This document shows positions 9,689 to 18,923 of a stretch of DNA of 64,000 bases, one piece after another. Source of the stretch: Algoriphagus boritolerans DSM 17298 = JCM 18970. Lineage in GTDB: Bacteria > Bacteroidota > Bacteroidia > Cytophagales > Cyclobacteriaceae. Made by a program: the position numbers and the translations under genes. The notes beneath the pieces were generated by a model. The model made no database searches. It was given only the letters and a program-made list of their open reading frames with translations, and was not told the origin of the DNA. Numbering within the stretch: position 1 is the stretch's first letter; every line of letters begins with the position of its first letter. The DNA is taken from NCBI RefSeq assembly GCF_900108085.1, contig NZ_FNVR01000005.1:184267-248266 (forward strand). Direction: 5' to 3'.

Positions 9689-11254
9689 TTATCTCGCGTA
9701 ATTGACCGCTCTCATTTCCCGAATCACGGTCACTTTGATCTGGCCAGGATACTGCATTTCTTTTTCAATTTTCTGAGAAATGTCAAAGGAAAGCTTACCG
9801 GCCGTCTGATCGTCCACGTTGTCTGCATCTACCAAAATTCGAAGTTCACGACCTGCCTGCATGGCAAAGCATTTATTCACTCCATCAAAGGCCAATGCCA
9901 GTTCTTCAAGTTCCTTTAGGCGCTTGATGTAACTATCCATGATTTCCCGTCGTGCTCCCGGTCTGGAGCCGGATATCGCATCGCAAGCTTGAACTATAGG
10001 CGAGATCATGGAGGTCATCTCGATCTCATCATGGTGAGCTCCGATAGCATTGCAGATTTCGGGATTTTCTTTGTAGCGTTTTGCCAATTCCATTCCCAAT
10101 ACAGCATGTGGCAATTCCTGCTCTTCAGGCCAAACTTTCCCGATGTCATGAAGTAATCCTGCACGCTTGGCTAGTTTGGCATTCAATCCCATTTCGGCAG
10201 CCATGGTTGCGGCTAACTTGGCCACTTCCCTGGAATGTTGGAGTAGATTCTGTCCGTAGGAAGATCGGAACCTCAATCGACCAACCAAGCGGATTAATTC
10301 CGGATGAAGGCCGTGTATTCCCAAATCGATGCAGGTACGTTCGCCGATTTCCACGATTTCTTCTTCGATGTTTTTCTCAGTCTTTGCAACTACCTCTTCG
10401 ATTCTTGCAGGATGGATTCTGCCATCCTGCACCAATCTGTGAAGTGAAAGTCTGGCGATCTCTCTTCTAACCGGATCAAACCCGGAGATAATGATTGCTT
10501 CGGGGGTGTCATCTACGACGATTTCAACTCCAGTGGCAGCCTCGAGCGCACGGATATTTCTTCCTTCACGACCGATAATCTTACCTTTGATATCGTCACT
10601 TTCGATATTGAAGACGGATACGCAGTTTTCGACCGCATGCTCTGTCGCAGTCCGCTGAATGGTATCCAAAACGATCTTTTTAGCCTGTTTGGTAGCCGTT
10701 ATCTTAGCTTCATCCAGAATATCTTTGATCTGTGAAGATGCCTTGGACTGGGCTTCCTCAGTCAGCATGGTGATGATTTGCTCTTTGGCTTCTTCTCTCG
10801 TAAGTCCTGCAACCTTTTCCAGGTCTGCAATTCGCTGATTGGTGATTCGATCAAGCTCGTCTTTTTTCACCTGAACAGCATGAAGCTGGGCGCTTAGATT
10901 CTCTTTTTTGCTGTCCAGCTCGGCTTCTTTACGCTTGAGTGCTTCCTGTTCTTTGGATACTTGACTTTGGAGTTGTTTGACCTTGTTTTCGTTGGTGATG
11001 ATGATATTCTTTTTATTGTTCATCTCCTCATCAAACTCCGACTTCAACTTCAGATATTTCTCTTTCGCTTCGAGGATTTTGTCCTTTTTGATGGTCTCAG
11101 CTGTCAGTTCAGCCTCCCGAAGCATGGATTTGACTTTTTCTCGGGTCTCCTCTTCCAACTTTGCATTTTTATTTTTGATGAAAAATCCCGCCAATGCGGC
11201 ACCTCCACCCAGACCTGCCAGTGCGGCAAGGATGATAAATAGTACGTCTGCCAT
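9689..11254 (-). CDS. rny: Ribonuclease Y
   Basis: This 521-residue endoribonuclease starts mRNA decay at the inner membrane. The domain order is canonical: an N-terminal transmembrane helix (residues 3-24), a long coiled coil (about 30-170), a KH RNA-binding domain ([13 protein letters not shown]), and an HD metal-dependent phosphodiesterase domain ([13 protein letters not shown] and GLLHDIGK). Length is typical. zapA lies 66 nt upstream on the same strand and the M90 peptidase 8 nt downstream, so a zapA-rny-mtfA transcription unit is likely. Confidence 0.97.
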   Translation of the reverse strand: MADVLFIILAALAGLGGGAALAGFFIKNKNAKLEEETREKVKSMLREAELTAETIKKDKILEAKEKYLKLKSEFDEEMNNKKNIIITNENKVKQLQSQVSKEQEALKRKEAELDSKKENLSAQLHAVQVKKDELDRITNQRIADLEKVAGLTREEAKEQIITMLTEEAQSKASSQIKDILDEAKITATKQAKKIVLDTIQRTATEHAVENCVSVFNIESDDIKGKIIGREGRNIRALEAATGVEIVVDDTPEAIIISGFDPVRREIARLSLHRLVQDGRIHPARIEEVVAKTEKNIEEEIVEIGERTCIDLGIHGLHPELIRLVGRLRFRSSYGQNLLQHSREVAKLAATMAAEMGLNAKLAKRAGLLHDIGKVWPEEQELPHAVLGMELAKRYKENPEICNAIGAHHDEIEMTSMISPIVQACDAISGSRPGARREIMDSYIKRLKELEELALAFDGVNKCFAMQAGRELRILVDADNVDDQTAGKLSFDISQKIEKEMQYPGQIKVTVIREMRAVNYAR

Positions 11255-11320
11255 AGGTATTTATATAGTTAAACTACCTCTCCGGCTCCAAAAATCCCAG
11301 AAACAAGTGGATATCAATAA

Positions 11321-11605
11321 TCAGACAGCTTTGGCTAGCAAGGCTGAAATATGGGAAAGACTCTTTCGAACATGTTCGCTGTCTTCTGCATTTACCTCAT
11401 TGGTCTCCAGGGACTCTACCATGCAGTCAAATGCGACCATAGCCAGCAAATCCTGAAAATCATCCAAACCAAATTCGGCTTTATATTTCCTCAATTTTTC
11501 ATTAATCAACTTCCCTGCATGTCTAATTTTAGCCTCGTCTTCAGGCTTGACACGCATGGGATATTCCCTTTCTCCGATTTTCACTCTGATGGCCAGCGTC
11601 TCCAT
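11321..11605 (-). CDS. zapA: Cell division protein ZapA
   Basis: This 94-residue ZapA-family protein has an N-terminal beta strand region with the family start (VKIGEREYPMRV) and a C-terminal helical part that would form the dimeric coiled coil. ZapA binds and bundles FtsZ at the division site. The gene begins one base after a small coiled-coil gene that itself follows pheT, an arrangement I associate with Bacteroidota. Function is by family. Confidence 0.9.
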   Translation of the reverse strand: METLAIRVKIGEREYPMRVKPEDEAKIRHAGKLINEKLRKYKAEFGLDDFQDLLAMVAFDCMVESLETNEVNAEDSEHVRKSLSHISALLAKAV

Positions 11606-11606
11606 A

Positions 11607-11891
11607 TCATTCGGAAAGGTATGTGATCAAATGATCGATTTCTTGTATATAATTATTGATTAAGTCACTCATTTCGGTGGCATCCTCTGGATTCACCGGT
11701 CGGTTGTCCACAATGTTACTAATTTTAATCTTATTTTTAAAATGATGGATTTCCTGCTCTTTTTCTTCAATTCCCTGCTCAAGTTCGGCTAATCGAGCCT
11801 TTAACTGCTCATTCTCAGCGGTCACCGTTTCCAGTTTTTTACTAACCAAGGAGGCCAGCTTTTCTAATTTTAGCAGTTCTTCGTGAATCAT
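11607..11891 (-). CDS. Small coiled-coil protein between pheT and zapA
   Basis: This 94-residue protein is almost entirely helical. Residues 1-60 show heptad-like Leu/Lys/Glu spacing (LEKLASLVSKKLE, LKARLAELE) predicting a coiled coil, followed by a short polar tail. It has no signal peptide or catalytic motif. It is packed tightly between pheT (2 nt upstream) and zapA (1 nt downstream), so it is co-expressed with a division protein. A ZapB-like or other FtsZ-ring partner role is plausible from context alone; sequence identity is not evident. Confidence 0.75.
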   Translation of the reverse strand: MIHEELLKLEKLASLVSKKLETVTAENEQLKARLAELEQGIEEKEQEIHHFKNKIKISNIVDNRPVNPEDATEMSDLINNYIQEIDHLITYLSE

Positions 11892-11893
11892 TT

Positions 11894-14308
11894 TTAGCTT
11901 CGGATGATAGCGCCTACCTGATCCTGGAAGGCCTGAATGAATTTACTCATAGTTTTCTCAATTACCTTATCGGTCAGTGTATTTTCCTGATCCTGTAAAT
12001 AAAAACTCAAAGCATAGGCCTTTTTGCCAGAATCAATTTTATCTCCCTCGTACACATCAAATACTCCAATCCGCCTCAACAGCTTCCCACCTGCCTTTTC
12101 AGCTACTGCCTTTACCTGATCATAGGTCACGGCCTTGTCAATCACCAAAGAAAGATCTCTTCGCACTTCCGGAAACTTGGAGATTTCCTGAAATCTCTTC
12201 AATCCTGATGCTTTTTTAGTCAAAAGATCCCAATCCAATTCAGCAAACCAAACATCCTGACGAACTTCAGCAAGTTTGAGGATTTTTTCATCGACCAAAC
12301 CCACAGAACCCAATACCTTTTCTCCTAGTTTCAAAGTTAATCCATAGCTGAAAGGTGCCGATTCGATCATAGAAACCTGGCCCAACTCAATATTCAATCG
12401 TTCCAAAATACGTTCTATTGTCATGTAAAGATCCGAAAACCCAAAAGGCTTCTCAGGTTCAATCCAACTTTCAGCAGAACGATTTCCGGAGTGGAAAATT
12501 GCAAGACGTCGACCTTCTTTATATCCCTCTGCAACCTTTTGGTACACCGTGCCAAATTCAAAACACTTCAAATCGGTCTGTCTTCTGTTGATATTATGAG
12601 CCAAAACCTCCAATCCATTGAATAGCAGGGTCTGCCGCATCACACCCAGGTCTTCACTCAGTTTGTTGAAAATCTCAACATTCAACGCCGGATCCAAAAA
12701 GCCGGATTTGTCTGCATAGACCGGCTTGGTCAGGCTGTTGGTGATCAATTCGAAGTAGCCTTGGCTGGCTAGCATTTCGGTCATTCGATATTGAAGCTTG
12801 TTCAGATCCTTAACCGGATGCTCGGCGAGATAATCTGTGCGTAGATTCTCTGAAAGCTCAACTTGGTGAAATCCGTGAATCCGCAGGACTTCCTCGATGA
12901 TATCCGCCTCACGGGTGACATCCACTCGATAAGGCTTCACAATCGCAGTGAATCCATCATTTGTCTCGTTTTCAACTTTGATATCGAGACTTTCCAGAAT
13001 AGATTTCACTTCAGATGGATCGATTTTCTTTCCAATCAGACGATTAATATGACCGTAGCTCACTTCAATCACAAAATCCTGTGCGGGGTTTGGATATAAA
13101 TCGATGATTTCGGAAGCGACTTTTCCACCTGCAATGTCCTGAAGGAGACTTACTGCCTGCTTCAGGGCATATACAGGCATGTTGGGATCCGTTCCTCGTT
13201 CGAATCGGAAAGATGCATCGGTCTTCAATCCGTGAAATTGCGCTCCTTTGCGAATCACATCCGGTGAAAAGTAAGCAGATTCAAGGAAAATCGAAGTCGT
13301 ATCATCACTCACTCCCGAGTGATTTCCTCCAAAAATTCCTGCGATGCAAAGTCCTCCCTGAGGATCACAGATCATGAGTTCATCTCCGGAAAGTTTCCGT
13401 TCTTTTTCATCCAAAGTCACAAACGGAGTACCCTTGGGAAGTTTTCGCACGATAATCTTTCCTTCGGAAATCTTATCCGCATCAAAGGCATGAAGCGGTT
13501 GACCCAAATCATGAAGAATGAAATTGGTGATATCAACAATATTATTGATAGGCTCGAGGTCAAGTGACCTGAGGAAATTCTGAAGCCACTGCGGGCTCGG
13601 CCCGACTTTCAGATCAGTTACAACTACTCCTGAATAGCGGGGACAATCCGAGGGGTTTTGCACTTCGACCGAGATGGAAAGCCCGGATTTCTCTATCGAG
13701 TTGGCTTTTTCCTCAGGAAGGTAAATCGGTCTTCCGAGCAGTGCTTTTAAATCTCTGGCTACACCAAGGTGCGAGGCTGCATCGGCCCGATTTGGCGTCA
13801 GTCCAATCTCCAATACCTGATCCTGCGAAACTTCGAAATAGTCGGAGGCAGGAGTTCCGTTAGGTAGGTCGGTATCCAGAATCATGATACCCGCATGGGA
13901 AGTTCCAAGGCCGATTTCATCCTCAGCACAGATCATTCCCTCGGAAGCTTGTCCTCTGATTTTGGCTTTCTTGATTTCGAAAGGATCTCCTGTGGTCGGA
14001 TATAACTTTGCTCCGACTGTGGCAACCACTACTTTTTGACCCTTGGCGACATTTGGCGCACCACAGACGATCTGAGAAGGTGTTCCAGTGCCAATATCCA
14101 CGGTGGTTAGGCTAAGCTTGTCAGCATCCGGATGCTTTTCACAGGTCAAAACCTCTCCGATCACGATTCCTTCCAATCCACCCGGTAAAGAAACAAACTC
14201 CTCCACTCCTTCCACTTCAAGACCGGATCGGGTCAGGAGCGCGGCGATTTCTTCGGGACTTTCTGAAAGGGCAATGTATTTTTTTAATCGATTAATCGAG
14301 ATTTTCAT
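11894..14308 (-). CDS. pheT: Phenylalanine-tRNA ligase beta subunit
   Basis: This 804-residue protein has the full bacterial PheT architecture: an N-terminal tRNA-binding EMAP-like domain (about residues 40-150), B3/B4 editing domain, B5 domain, catalytic-like core and a C-terminal ferredoxin-fold anticodon-binding domain (SKFPEVRRDLSLVIDKAVTY region). It forms the alpha2-beta2 enzyme with PheS, whose gene is not in the window. It heads the pheT, coiled-coil, zapA group with 1-2 nt gaps. Confidence 0.97.
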   Translation of the reverse strand: MKISINRLKKYIALSESPEEIAALLTRSGLEVEGVEEFVSLPGGLEGIVIGEVLTCEKHPDADKLSLTTVDIGTGTPSQIVCGAPNVAKGQKVVVATVGAKLYPTTGDPFEIKKAKIRGQASEGMICAEDEIGLGTSHAGIMILDTDLPNGTPASDYFEVSQDQVLEIGLTPNRADAASHLGVARDLKALLGRPIYLPEEKANSIEKSGLSISVEVQNPSDCPRYSGVVVTDLKVGPSPQWLQNFLRSLDLEPINNIVDITNFILHDLGQPLHAFDADKISEGKIIVRKLPKGTPFVTLDEKERKLSGDELMICDPQGGLCIAGIFGGNHSGVSDDTTSIFLESAYFSPDVIRKGAQFHGLKTDASFRFERGTDPNMPVYALKQAVSLLQDIAGGKVASEIIDLYPNPAQDFVIEVSYGHINRLIGKKIDPSEVKSILESLDIKVENETNDGFTAIVKPYRVDVTREADIIEEVLRIHGFHQVELSENLRTDYLAEHPVKDLNKLQYRMTEMLASQGYFELITNSLTKPVYADKSGFLDPALNVEIFNKLSEDLGVMRQTLLFNGLEVLAHNINRRQTDLKCFEFGTVYQKVAEGYKEGRRLAIFHSGNRSAESWIEPEKPFGFSDLYMTIERILERLNIELGQVSMIESAPFSYGLTLKLGEKVLGSVGLVDEKILKLAEVRQDVWFAELDWDLLTKKASGLKRFQEISKFPEVRRDLSLVIDKAVTYDQVKAVAEKAGGKLLRRIGVFDVYEGDKIDSGKKAYALSFYLQDQENTLTDKVIEKTMSKFIQAFQDQVGAIIRS

Positions 14309-14351
14309 TTACTTAGATTTTACAGGAAATGAATCCTGAATTTTAACAAAA

Positions 14352-14369
14352 AAGGTGCGAGGGCACCTT
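14352..14369 (-). terminator. Intrinsic terminator of the radC-DUF1684 unit
   Basis: An AAGGTGC/GCACCTT stem with a 4-nt loop is followed, on the minus strand, by a T6 run. It lies just past the DUF1684 stop and before pheT, separating the two units. Confidence 0.75.
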
Positions 14370-14415
14370 CTCAAAAACTGATTGACAAATTTAGAAGAAA
14401 TGCAGGAGGGCTAAT

Positions 14416-15033
14416 CTATTCCTTGTAATTTTTCTCCCCAGCTTCTATGGCAATTTCTAAAAGGTTTTCTTTTGGAGGAATCGGACAGGCATAGTCGGGA
14501 TTGTAGGCGCAATAGGGATTGTATGCCAGGTTAAAGTCCAGCGTGATGCTGTTCTTTCCATCCTGACGTACGTTGAGATAGCGACCACCGCCATAAGTCT
14601 CTCTGGCACTGGTGGCATCAGCAAAGGCCAAAAAGAAATTCCGTTTATCTGCTTCATCCATCGCTTGAAGCAAAAGGAGTTTGTTTGTTTTTCCTCCCAA
14701 TTCAAACTCAGCGAATGAATGCTCAATATACCGCTGAGTAGATCCATCAGTCAGCGGTACTTCACGGACTTTTTTGTTCTCTATCGGTAGTATTCGGGCT
14801 TTGACCTTGTAGGAAGGATCGATTTCATAAAAAGTCAGCTTGGTGAAAGTTCGCTTTTGTTCTTCAGTCAAGGGTGATTCGACATTAAATCGGATAAACT
14901 TAAACTGCCGCTCCCGCTCTTTTTCGATTTTTTCAACATAGGCTTCGGGGCTTTCCGCAGCTGTAAACATGTAAGCCACAGCAGCAATCACAACAAAGCC
15001 AACAGCAATAAGTAAAATGTAACTTGCCTTCAT
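14416..15033 (-). CDS. DUF1684 domain protein, membrane-anchored
   Basis: This 205-residue protein has an N-terminal hydrophobic segment (about residues 5-24) that is either an uncleaved anchor or a signal peptide. The DUF1684 signature follows: a cysteine-containing NPYCAYNPDYACPIPP block close to the C-terminus and the upstream YGGGRYLNV motif. The biochemical role of DUF1684 is unknown to me. The start is directly adjacent to the radC stop, so the pair is co-transcribed, and a terminator hairpin follows. Confidence 0.85.
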   Translation of the reverse strand: MKASYILLIAVGFVVIAAVAYMFTAAESPEAYVEKIEKERERQFKFIRFNVESPLTEEQKRTFTKLTFYEIDPSYKVKARILPIENKKVREVPLTDGSTQRYIEHSFAEFELGGKTNKLLLLQAMDEADKRNFFLAFADATSARETYGGGRYLNVRQDGKNSITLDFNLAYNPYCAYNPDYACPIPPKENLLEIAIEAGEKNYKE

Positions 15034-15729
15034 TTATAGTACGCCTTCATCGGCGAAGCTAAAATAGCCACGATCTCCAAAAATCAAATGATCCAATACA
15101 GGTAAATCCAAATCCCGACCGATTTTGACCAGTCGCTCTGTCAATCTTTTATCTTGTTCCGATGGACTCAGGTTGCCACTCGGATGATTATGTACCAAAA
15201 TAATAGACTGCGCCATCTGCTCAAGCGCGATTTTAAAAACGATTTTGGGATCCACGACAGTTCCCGCGGTTCCTCCCTGACTGATGCGTTGTTTTTTTAT
15301 TACAAGATTAGACCTGGTAAGCAAAATCAGGTAAAAATACTCGATAATTTCATCGTAGAGGTCGGGCTTCATTAGCTCATAAATATCTCTTGAGCTGGTA
15401 ATCTTGAGCCTAACCGGAGGTTCCTGCTCTTTTCGTCTACGGCCCAATTCCAAAGCAGCAACAATTGCAATGGCTTTTGCTTCTCCGATTCCTTTAAATT
15501 TCATCAGGTCTTTGATCGACATTTTAGCCAAAGAAGCTAAATCGTAACTGACCTCTCTCAGAATCATTCGCGAAAGATCCACAGCACTGATCGTCGGTGT
15601 GCCCGAACCGATCAGAATTGCAATTAATTCTGCGTCTGAAAGTGAAGATTTACCCTTGAGGAGGAGTTTTTCCCGAGGACGATCTTCTTCTGCTAGCTCG
15701 GATATTTTAATTGAAATTGGCTGACTCAT
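15034..15729 (-). CDS. radC: RadC family JAB-domain protein
   Basis: This 231-residue protein is taken from the ATG at 15729, because the alternative start ten codons upstream adds non-conserved residues. It has an N-terminal helix-hairpin-helix-like region (IKDLMKFKGIGEAKAIAI) and a C-terminal JAB/MPN domain with an intact JAMM metal motif (HNHPSGNLSPSEQD). RadC was named as a DNA-repair gene, but its biochemical role remains disputed. The length is normal. It overlaps neither neighbour and is followed immediately by the DUF1684 gene. Confidence 0.92.
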   Translation of the reverse strand: MSQPISIKISELAEEDRPREKLLLKGKSSLSDAELIAILIGSGTPTISAVDLSRMILREVSYDLASLAKMSIKDLMKFKGIGEAKAIAIVAALELGRRRKEQEPPVRLKITSSRDIYELMKPDLYDEIIEYFYLILLTRSNLVIKKQRISQGGTAGTVVDPKIVFKIALEQMAQSIILVHNHPSGNLSPSEQDKRLTERLVKIGRDLDLPVLDHLIFGDRGYFSFADEGVL

Positions 15730-15795
15730 AAGCAGTTCATTAAAAAGCACTTGAACCAAAAGCGTAACTAAAATTACTCAGAAAAAGGCATAAAA

Positions 15796-15820
15796 AAAAC
15801 CCTGCTATTCACAGGGTTTT
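15796..15820 (-). terminator. Intrinsic terminator after rpsT
   Basis: A perfect AAAACCCTG/CAGGGTTTT stem with a 7-nt loop is followed by a T8-class run on the minus strand, 22 nt past the rpsT stop. Confidence 0.85.
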
Positions 15821-15841
15821 AGAATGGTAGTCTTAAAGAAA

Positions 15842-16096
15842 TTAACCAATCGCGTTTACGAATTTGGCTAATCTTGATTTCTTGTTACTAGCGTTGTTTT
15901 TGTGAATGACATTCTTCTTAGCCAGCTTATCCAACATAGAAGCCACTTTCTTGTAAAGCTCCATAGCCTCAACTTTATCAGTTGCTGCTTTCAACCTCTT
16001 AATGAAAGTCCTAGTGGTCTTAGCCTGATATCTGTTTCTCAAACGCTTCGCTTCGTTGGCACGAATTCTTTTCAGAGCTGATTTGTGATTTGCCAT
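15842..16096 (-). CDS. rpsT: 30S ribosomal protein S20
   Basis: This 84-residue, strongly basic, helical protein matches S20 throughout (MANHKSALKRIRANEAKRLRN start, NVIHKNNASNKKSRLAKFV near the end). S20 is a primary 16S rRNA-binding protein of the small subunit. It is a single-gene unit: a strong terminator follows, and the upstream gene is divergent. Confidence 0.97.
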   Translation of the reverse strand: MANHKSALKRIRANEAKRLRNRYQAKTTRTFIKRLKAATDKVEAMELYKKVASMLDKLAKKNVIHKNNASNKKSRLAKFVNAIG

Positions 16097-16282
16097 ATCT
16101 CGTTTTTAAATAAAATTCTTTACGTTCCCCTATTCCGAATTGGAGTGCAAAGTTATTGTAAATAATTAATTCTGCCAAAGGAATTTAAAACATTCCTTTG
16201 AGTCTTCGCTTTTCTGAACCCAACTTATTTGGTCAAAAGCTTAAAACCTAATACAAAGATAGCTTTATTCTTTATTGAAAAG

Positions 16283-16309
16283 ATACTTGTTTTGACTATT
16301 TTCAAGTAT
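16283..16309 (+). promoter_or_regulatory. Hairpin overlapping the start codon of the phospholipase-like gene
   Basis: ATACTTG (16283-16289) pairs with CAAGTAT (16303-16309) across a 13-nt loop. The 3' arm includes the first two bases of the ATG at 16308. It could limit translation initiation or be an operator; evidence is only the sequence symmetry. Confidence 0.35.
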
Positions 16310-17246
16310 GAAGATTTTTATGATTTGGGCTTTTGGCTTTCTTTTTTCATCAAATTCCCCTGAAGATTGGGGATTCTATGCGCATTCCCTGATCAATCAA
16401 CAGGCTGTCTACTCCCTACCCCCCGAAATGATCGGCTTTTACAAACCTCATATTCAATTCATCACCGAAAAAGCTGTAAACCCAGACCGCAGAAGATATG
16501 CGGTAGTAGGTGAAGCGGAGAAGCATTACATTGATTTGGATCATTACGGGGACAGTGCGCTTTTTATTTTGCCAAAATACTGGTTTGAGGCCGTCGAAAA
16601 GATTCCTGAAGACTCCCTCAGGCAAAATGGGATCGGCCCATGGTCAGCTTACCTGACGATGATCAGTCTGACCAAAGCCTTCGAACAGAAAAATTCTCAG
16701 GCTATTCTTCGACTTTCGGCCGACTTGGGGCACTACCTGGGAGATCTCAATGTCCCGCTTCACACCACCAAAAATTATAACGGGCAACTTACCGGACAAG
16801 AAGGAATTCATGGATTTTGGGAAAGCCGCATCCCGGAACTGATGGCAAAAGATTATTCCCTTTGGGTGGGAAAAGCTGAATATATCGAAAAGCCACAACT
16901 CGCCATCTGGGATGCAGTCGAAAATGCTCATAATCAAGTGGACAGTGTATTTAGAATCGAGCGGGAACTTACCCAAAACTTCCCCGAAGATCAGAAATTC
17001 AGCTACGAGGAGCGGAATGGACTGACAGTACGGGTTTATTCCAGAGATTTCACCGAAGCCTATGCGTTGGAGCTGGACAATCAGATCGAACGGCAGATGA
17101 AGCGCTCGATCAAAATGATCGCCGACTTTTGGTACACCGCCTGGATCAATGCAGGACAGCCGGACTTGAGTTTACTTGACCAAGCAGAAGTAGAAGAAGA
17201 AAAATTGACACCGGACCCGGGGTTGAAGGTGAGGGAACATTTGTGA
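16308..17246 (+). CDS. Zinc-dependent phospholipase C / S1-P1 nuclease-like protein
   Basis: This 312-residue protein has a short N-terminal hydrophobic stretch (residues 1-15). Mature sequence begins near DWGFYAH, where Trp and His would serve as N-terminal zinc ligands in this superfamily. Further ligand-type motifs are IDLDHY, ADLGHYLGDLNVPLH and GIHGFWES, which fit the mostly helical three-zinc fold of phospholipase C and S1/P1 nucleases. It is probably periplasmic or surface exposed. The substrate (phospholipid or nucleic acid) cannot be told from sequence. It is divergent from rpsT and convergent with the aminotransferase gene. Confidence 0.8.
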   Translation: MKIFMIWAFGFLFSSNSPEDWGFYAHSLINQQAVYSLPPEMIGFYKPHIQFITEKAVNPDRRRYAVVGEAEKHYIDLDHYGDSALFILPKYWFEAVEKIPEDSLRQNGIGPWSAYLTMISLTKAFEQKNSQAILRLSADLGHYLGDLNVPLHTTKNYNGQLTGQEGIHGFWESRIPELMAKDYSLWVGKAEYIEKPQLAIWDAVENAHNQVDSVFRIERELTQNFPEDQKFSYEERNGLTVRVYSRDFTEAYALELDNQIERQMKRSIKMIADFWYTAWINAGQPDLSLLDQAEVEEEKLTPDPGLKVREHL

Positions 17247-17256
17247 GTAGTGAGAG

Positions 17257-17287
17257 GTAAGTTGTAAGAGGTTCCTCCACAACTTAC
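17257..17287. repeat. Inverted repeat between convergent genes
   Basis: GTAAGTTGT pairs with ACAACTTAC around an inner GAGG/CCTC. No T tract follows on either strand, so it is not a classical terminator. The surrounding bases consist of loosely repeated GTAAG/CTTAC words. Confidence 0.5.
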
Positions 17288-17311
17288 TATTCACATTTCA
17301 CCACTTACATT

Positions 17312-18616
17312 TTACGAAGAAAGGTACTGGACAATCGCCCTCCCAAGCCTCCTGAACGTCCCCTTAAATACTTCCTCATTTTCCTCCAATAGCGTCACCC
17401 GAAAACCTCTCAAATCCGAGCAAAAGGAAGAAATCGGCACGACACAAATCCGCTCAGCTGCAAGCAAATAGTAAACAAACCGCTTATCCAAAGGCATCTC
17501 CGGATCACTCAGCCAAGAGTCCAACAAGCTTTTCAACTTTTTATCTTCTATCGGCAAACTTTGCTCAGGTGTAAGTATTCCTTCATCAAAGACAATGGTA
17601 TTGTAAAATGCGCCTTGAGTTGGATTGAATTTAATCCCGGGAATATCTCCCAAAATCTCTCGCATCCAATCGCTTCGCTTGCCGATTTGGGCATTCGCTT
17701 CTTCACGATAGGCTTGATAGTCAGGATGACTCATGATCTTAGGAATCGCCAATTGAGGCAAAATGGTGGAGCAAACCTCGATCATTTTTGCATTCTCCAG
17801 TGTCTGACAAAGCTTCGCAAATTCCTTGGAGGAATCCCGATTATAGAATTCCATCCAACCGCAACGTGCACCCGGCCATGGGAATTCCTTAGATATTCCT
17901 TTCAGCGAAATGGCGGGGCGGCTTCCAATCACCTCTGCCAAAGCCACTGCCTTGATCCCGTTATAGGTGATATTTTGGTAGATCTCGTCAGCGATCAGAA
18001 GCAAGTTGAACTCTTCTGCAATTTTCACAAATCCTTCCAAAACCTCCTTCGGATACACCATGCCTGTAGGGTTGTCGGGATTGATAATCAAAATTCCAAC
18101 GATAGAAGGATTGTACTTCACCTTCATGTACAAATCCTCCATATCGGGGAGCCATTGATTGTCCGGGTCAAGCTTATAAGTAATCGGAGCGGTATTGGCG
18201 TGTGCCGCTTCTGCTGAGCTATGCGTGGAGTAAGCTGGTGAAGGCCCGATAATCCGTGCCGTTGGAATCAGAAACTGGTATAGCTTAGCAATTGCATCAC
18301 CGAGCCCGTTGAAAAAAAGAATGTCTTCAGCAGTGATTTGGTTTCCGCCTTTTTCATTGTTTAGATCGGCAAGGAATTTCCGCGTTTCCAGCACTCCTTT
18401 TGAATCGGCGTAACCGTAGGTTTTATCTTCTTTGAGTAGGTCGGCAATGATGGCTTTCATCCACCCTGGTACATGATTGCTTTTCTGGATGGGATCACCG
18501 ATGTTTTCCCAGGTCATGGAATAACCCAATGCTTCGATCTGACGGGCTTTCTTAACAATGCCGCGAATTTCGTAATTCAATTCTTCTGCTCCAGGTCTGA
18601 GGAGTAGCTGTCTCAT
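17312..18616 (-). CDS. Class I/II pyridoxal-phosphate aminotransferase
   Basis: This 434-residue fold-type I aminotransferase has the PLP-binding features: NPDNPTG near residue 180 (the Asn that contacts the cofactor), LLIADEIYQNI, the Schiff-base lysine in SLKGISKEFPWPGARCGW, and the substrate carboxylate-binding Arg near the C-terminus (LRGFRVTLL). Such enzymes transfer amino groups between amino acids and 2-oxo acids. Alanine or aspartate type specificity is possible but not determined. It is monocistronic by its surroundings. Confidence 0.9.
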   Translation of the reverse strand: MRQLLLRPGAEELNYEIRGIVKKARQIEALGYSMTWENIGDPIQKSNHVPGWMKAIIADLLKEDKTYGYADSKGVLETRKFLADLNNEKGGNQITAEDILFFNGLGDAIAKLYQFLIPTARIIGPSPAYSTHSSAEAAHANTAPITYKLDPDNQWLPDMEDLYMKVKYNPSIVGILIINPDNPTGMVYPKEVLEGFVKIAEEFNLLLIADEIYQNITYNGIKAVALAEVIGSRPAISLKGISKEFPWPGARCGWMEFYNRDSSKEFAKLCQTLENAKMIEVCSTILPQLAIPKIMSHPDYQAYREEANAQIGKRSDWMREILGDIPGIKFNPTQGAFYNTIVFDEGILTPEQSLPIEDKKLKSLLDSWLSDPEMPLDKRFVYYLLAAERICVVPISSFCSDLRGFRVTLLEENEEVFKGTFRRLGRAIVQYLSS

Positions 18617-18737
18617 AGGTCAATAGGCTGGTTTGGAAAAAATTCCAGTACAAAGAAAGAGAAAAGGGCATAGAAAAATTGGACTACCCTACAAAATTCA
18701 AAAGAATTGGAATAGTCAAGAAAGGGAGGGCTTACCG

Positions 18738-18853
18738 ATTTACCCTTATTCTGTGAAAAGAAATGGAAAAATCTACCCTTATTCTGTGACAAGATTCTCT
18801 GAATTTACCCTTATTATATTACAAGATATTCGATTATTTACCCTTTTTCGAGA
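18738..18853. repeat. Four direct repeats spaced 32-33 bp (ATTTACCCTTATTCTGTGA type)
   Basis: Copies start at 18738, 18771, 18803 and 18836. The first two are nearly identical over 19 bases (ATYTACCCTTATTCTGTGA), the third diverges after ATTTACCCTTATT, and the fourth keeps ATTTACCCTT. The spacing equals three turns of B-DNA. The third copy also shares TACAAGATAT with the palindrome that follows. Confidence 0.8.
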
Positions 18854-18923
18854 GTTAGGGACTACTAACTTGGCCTAATTTCTGGACACCTATAGGCGAA
18901 AATAATTAGAATGGTTTATCGGC

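Noticed and set aside
17561..18217. A 218-codon plus-strand frame opposite the aminotransferase
   Set aside because: It is an antisense shadow of a conserved PLP enzyme with low-complexity, His/Arg-rich sequence.
18738..18853. A CRISPR array
   Set aside because: Repeats are short and decaying, and there is no constant repeat with unique spacers or any cas gene.
18633..18878. An 81-codon frame across the phased repeats
   Set aside because: It is open because of the repeat structure; the 11-residue periodic product does not match a known repeat protein.
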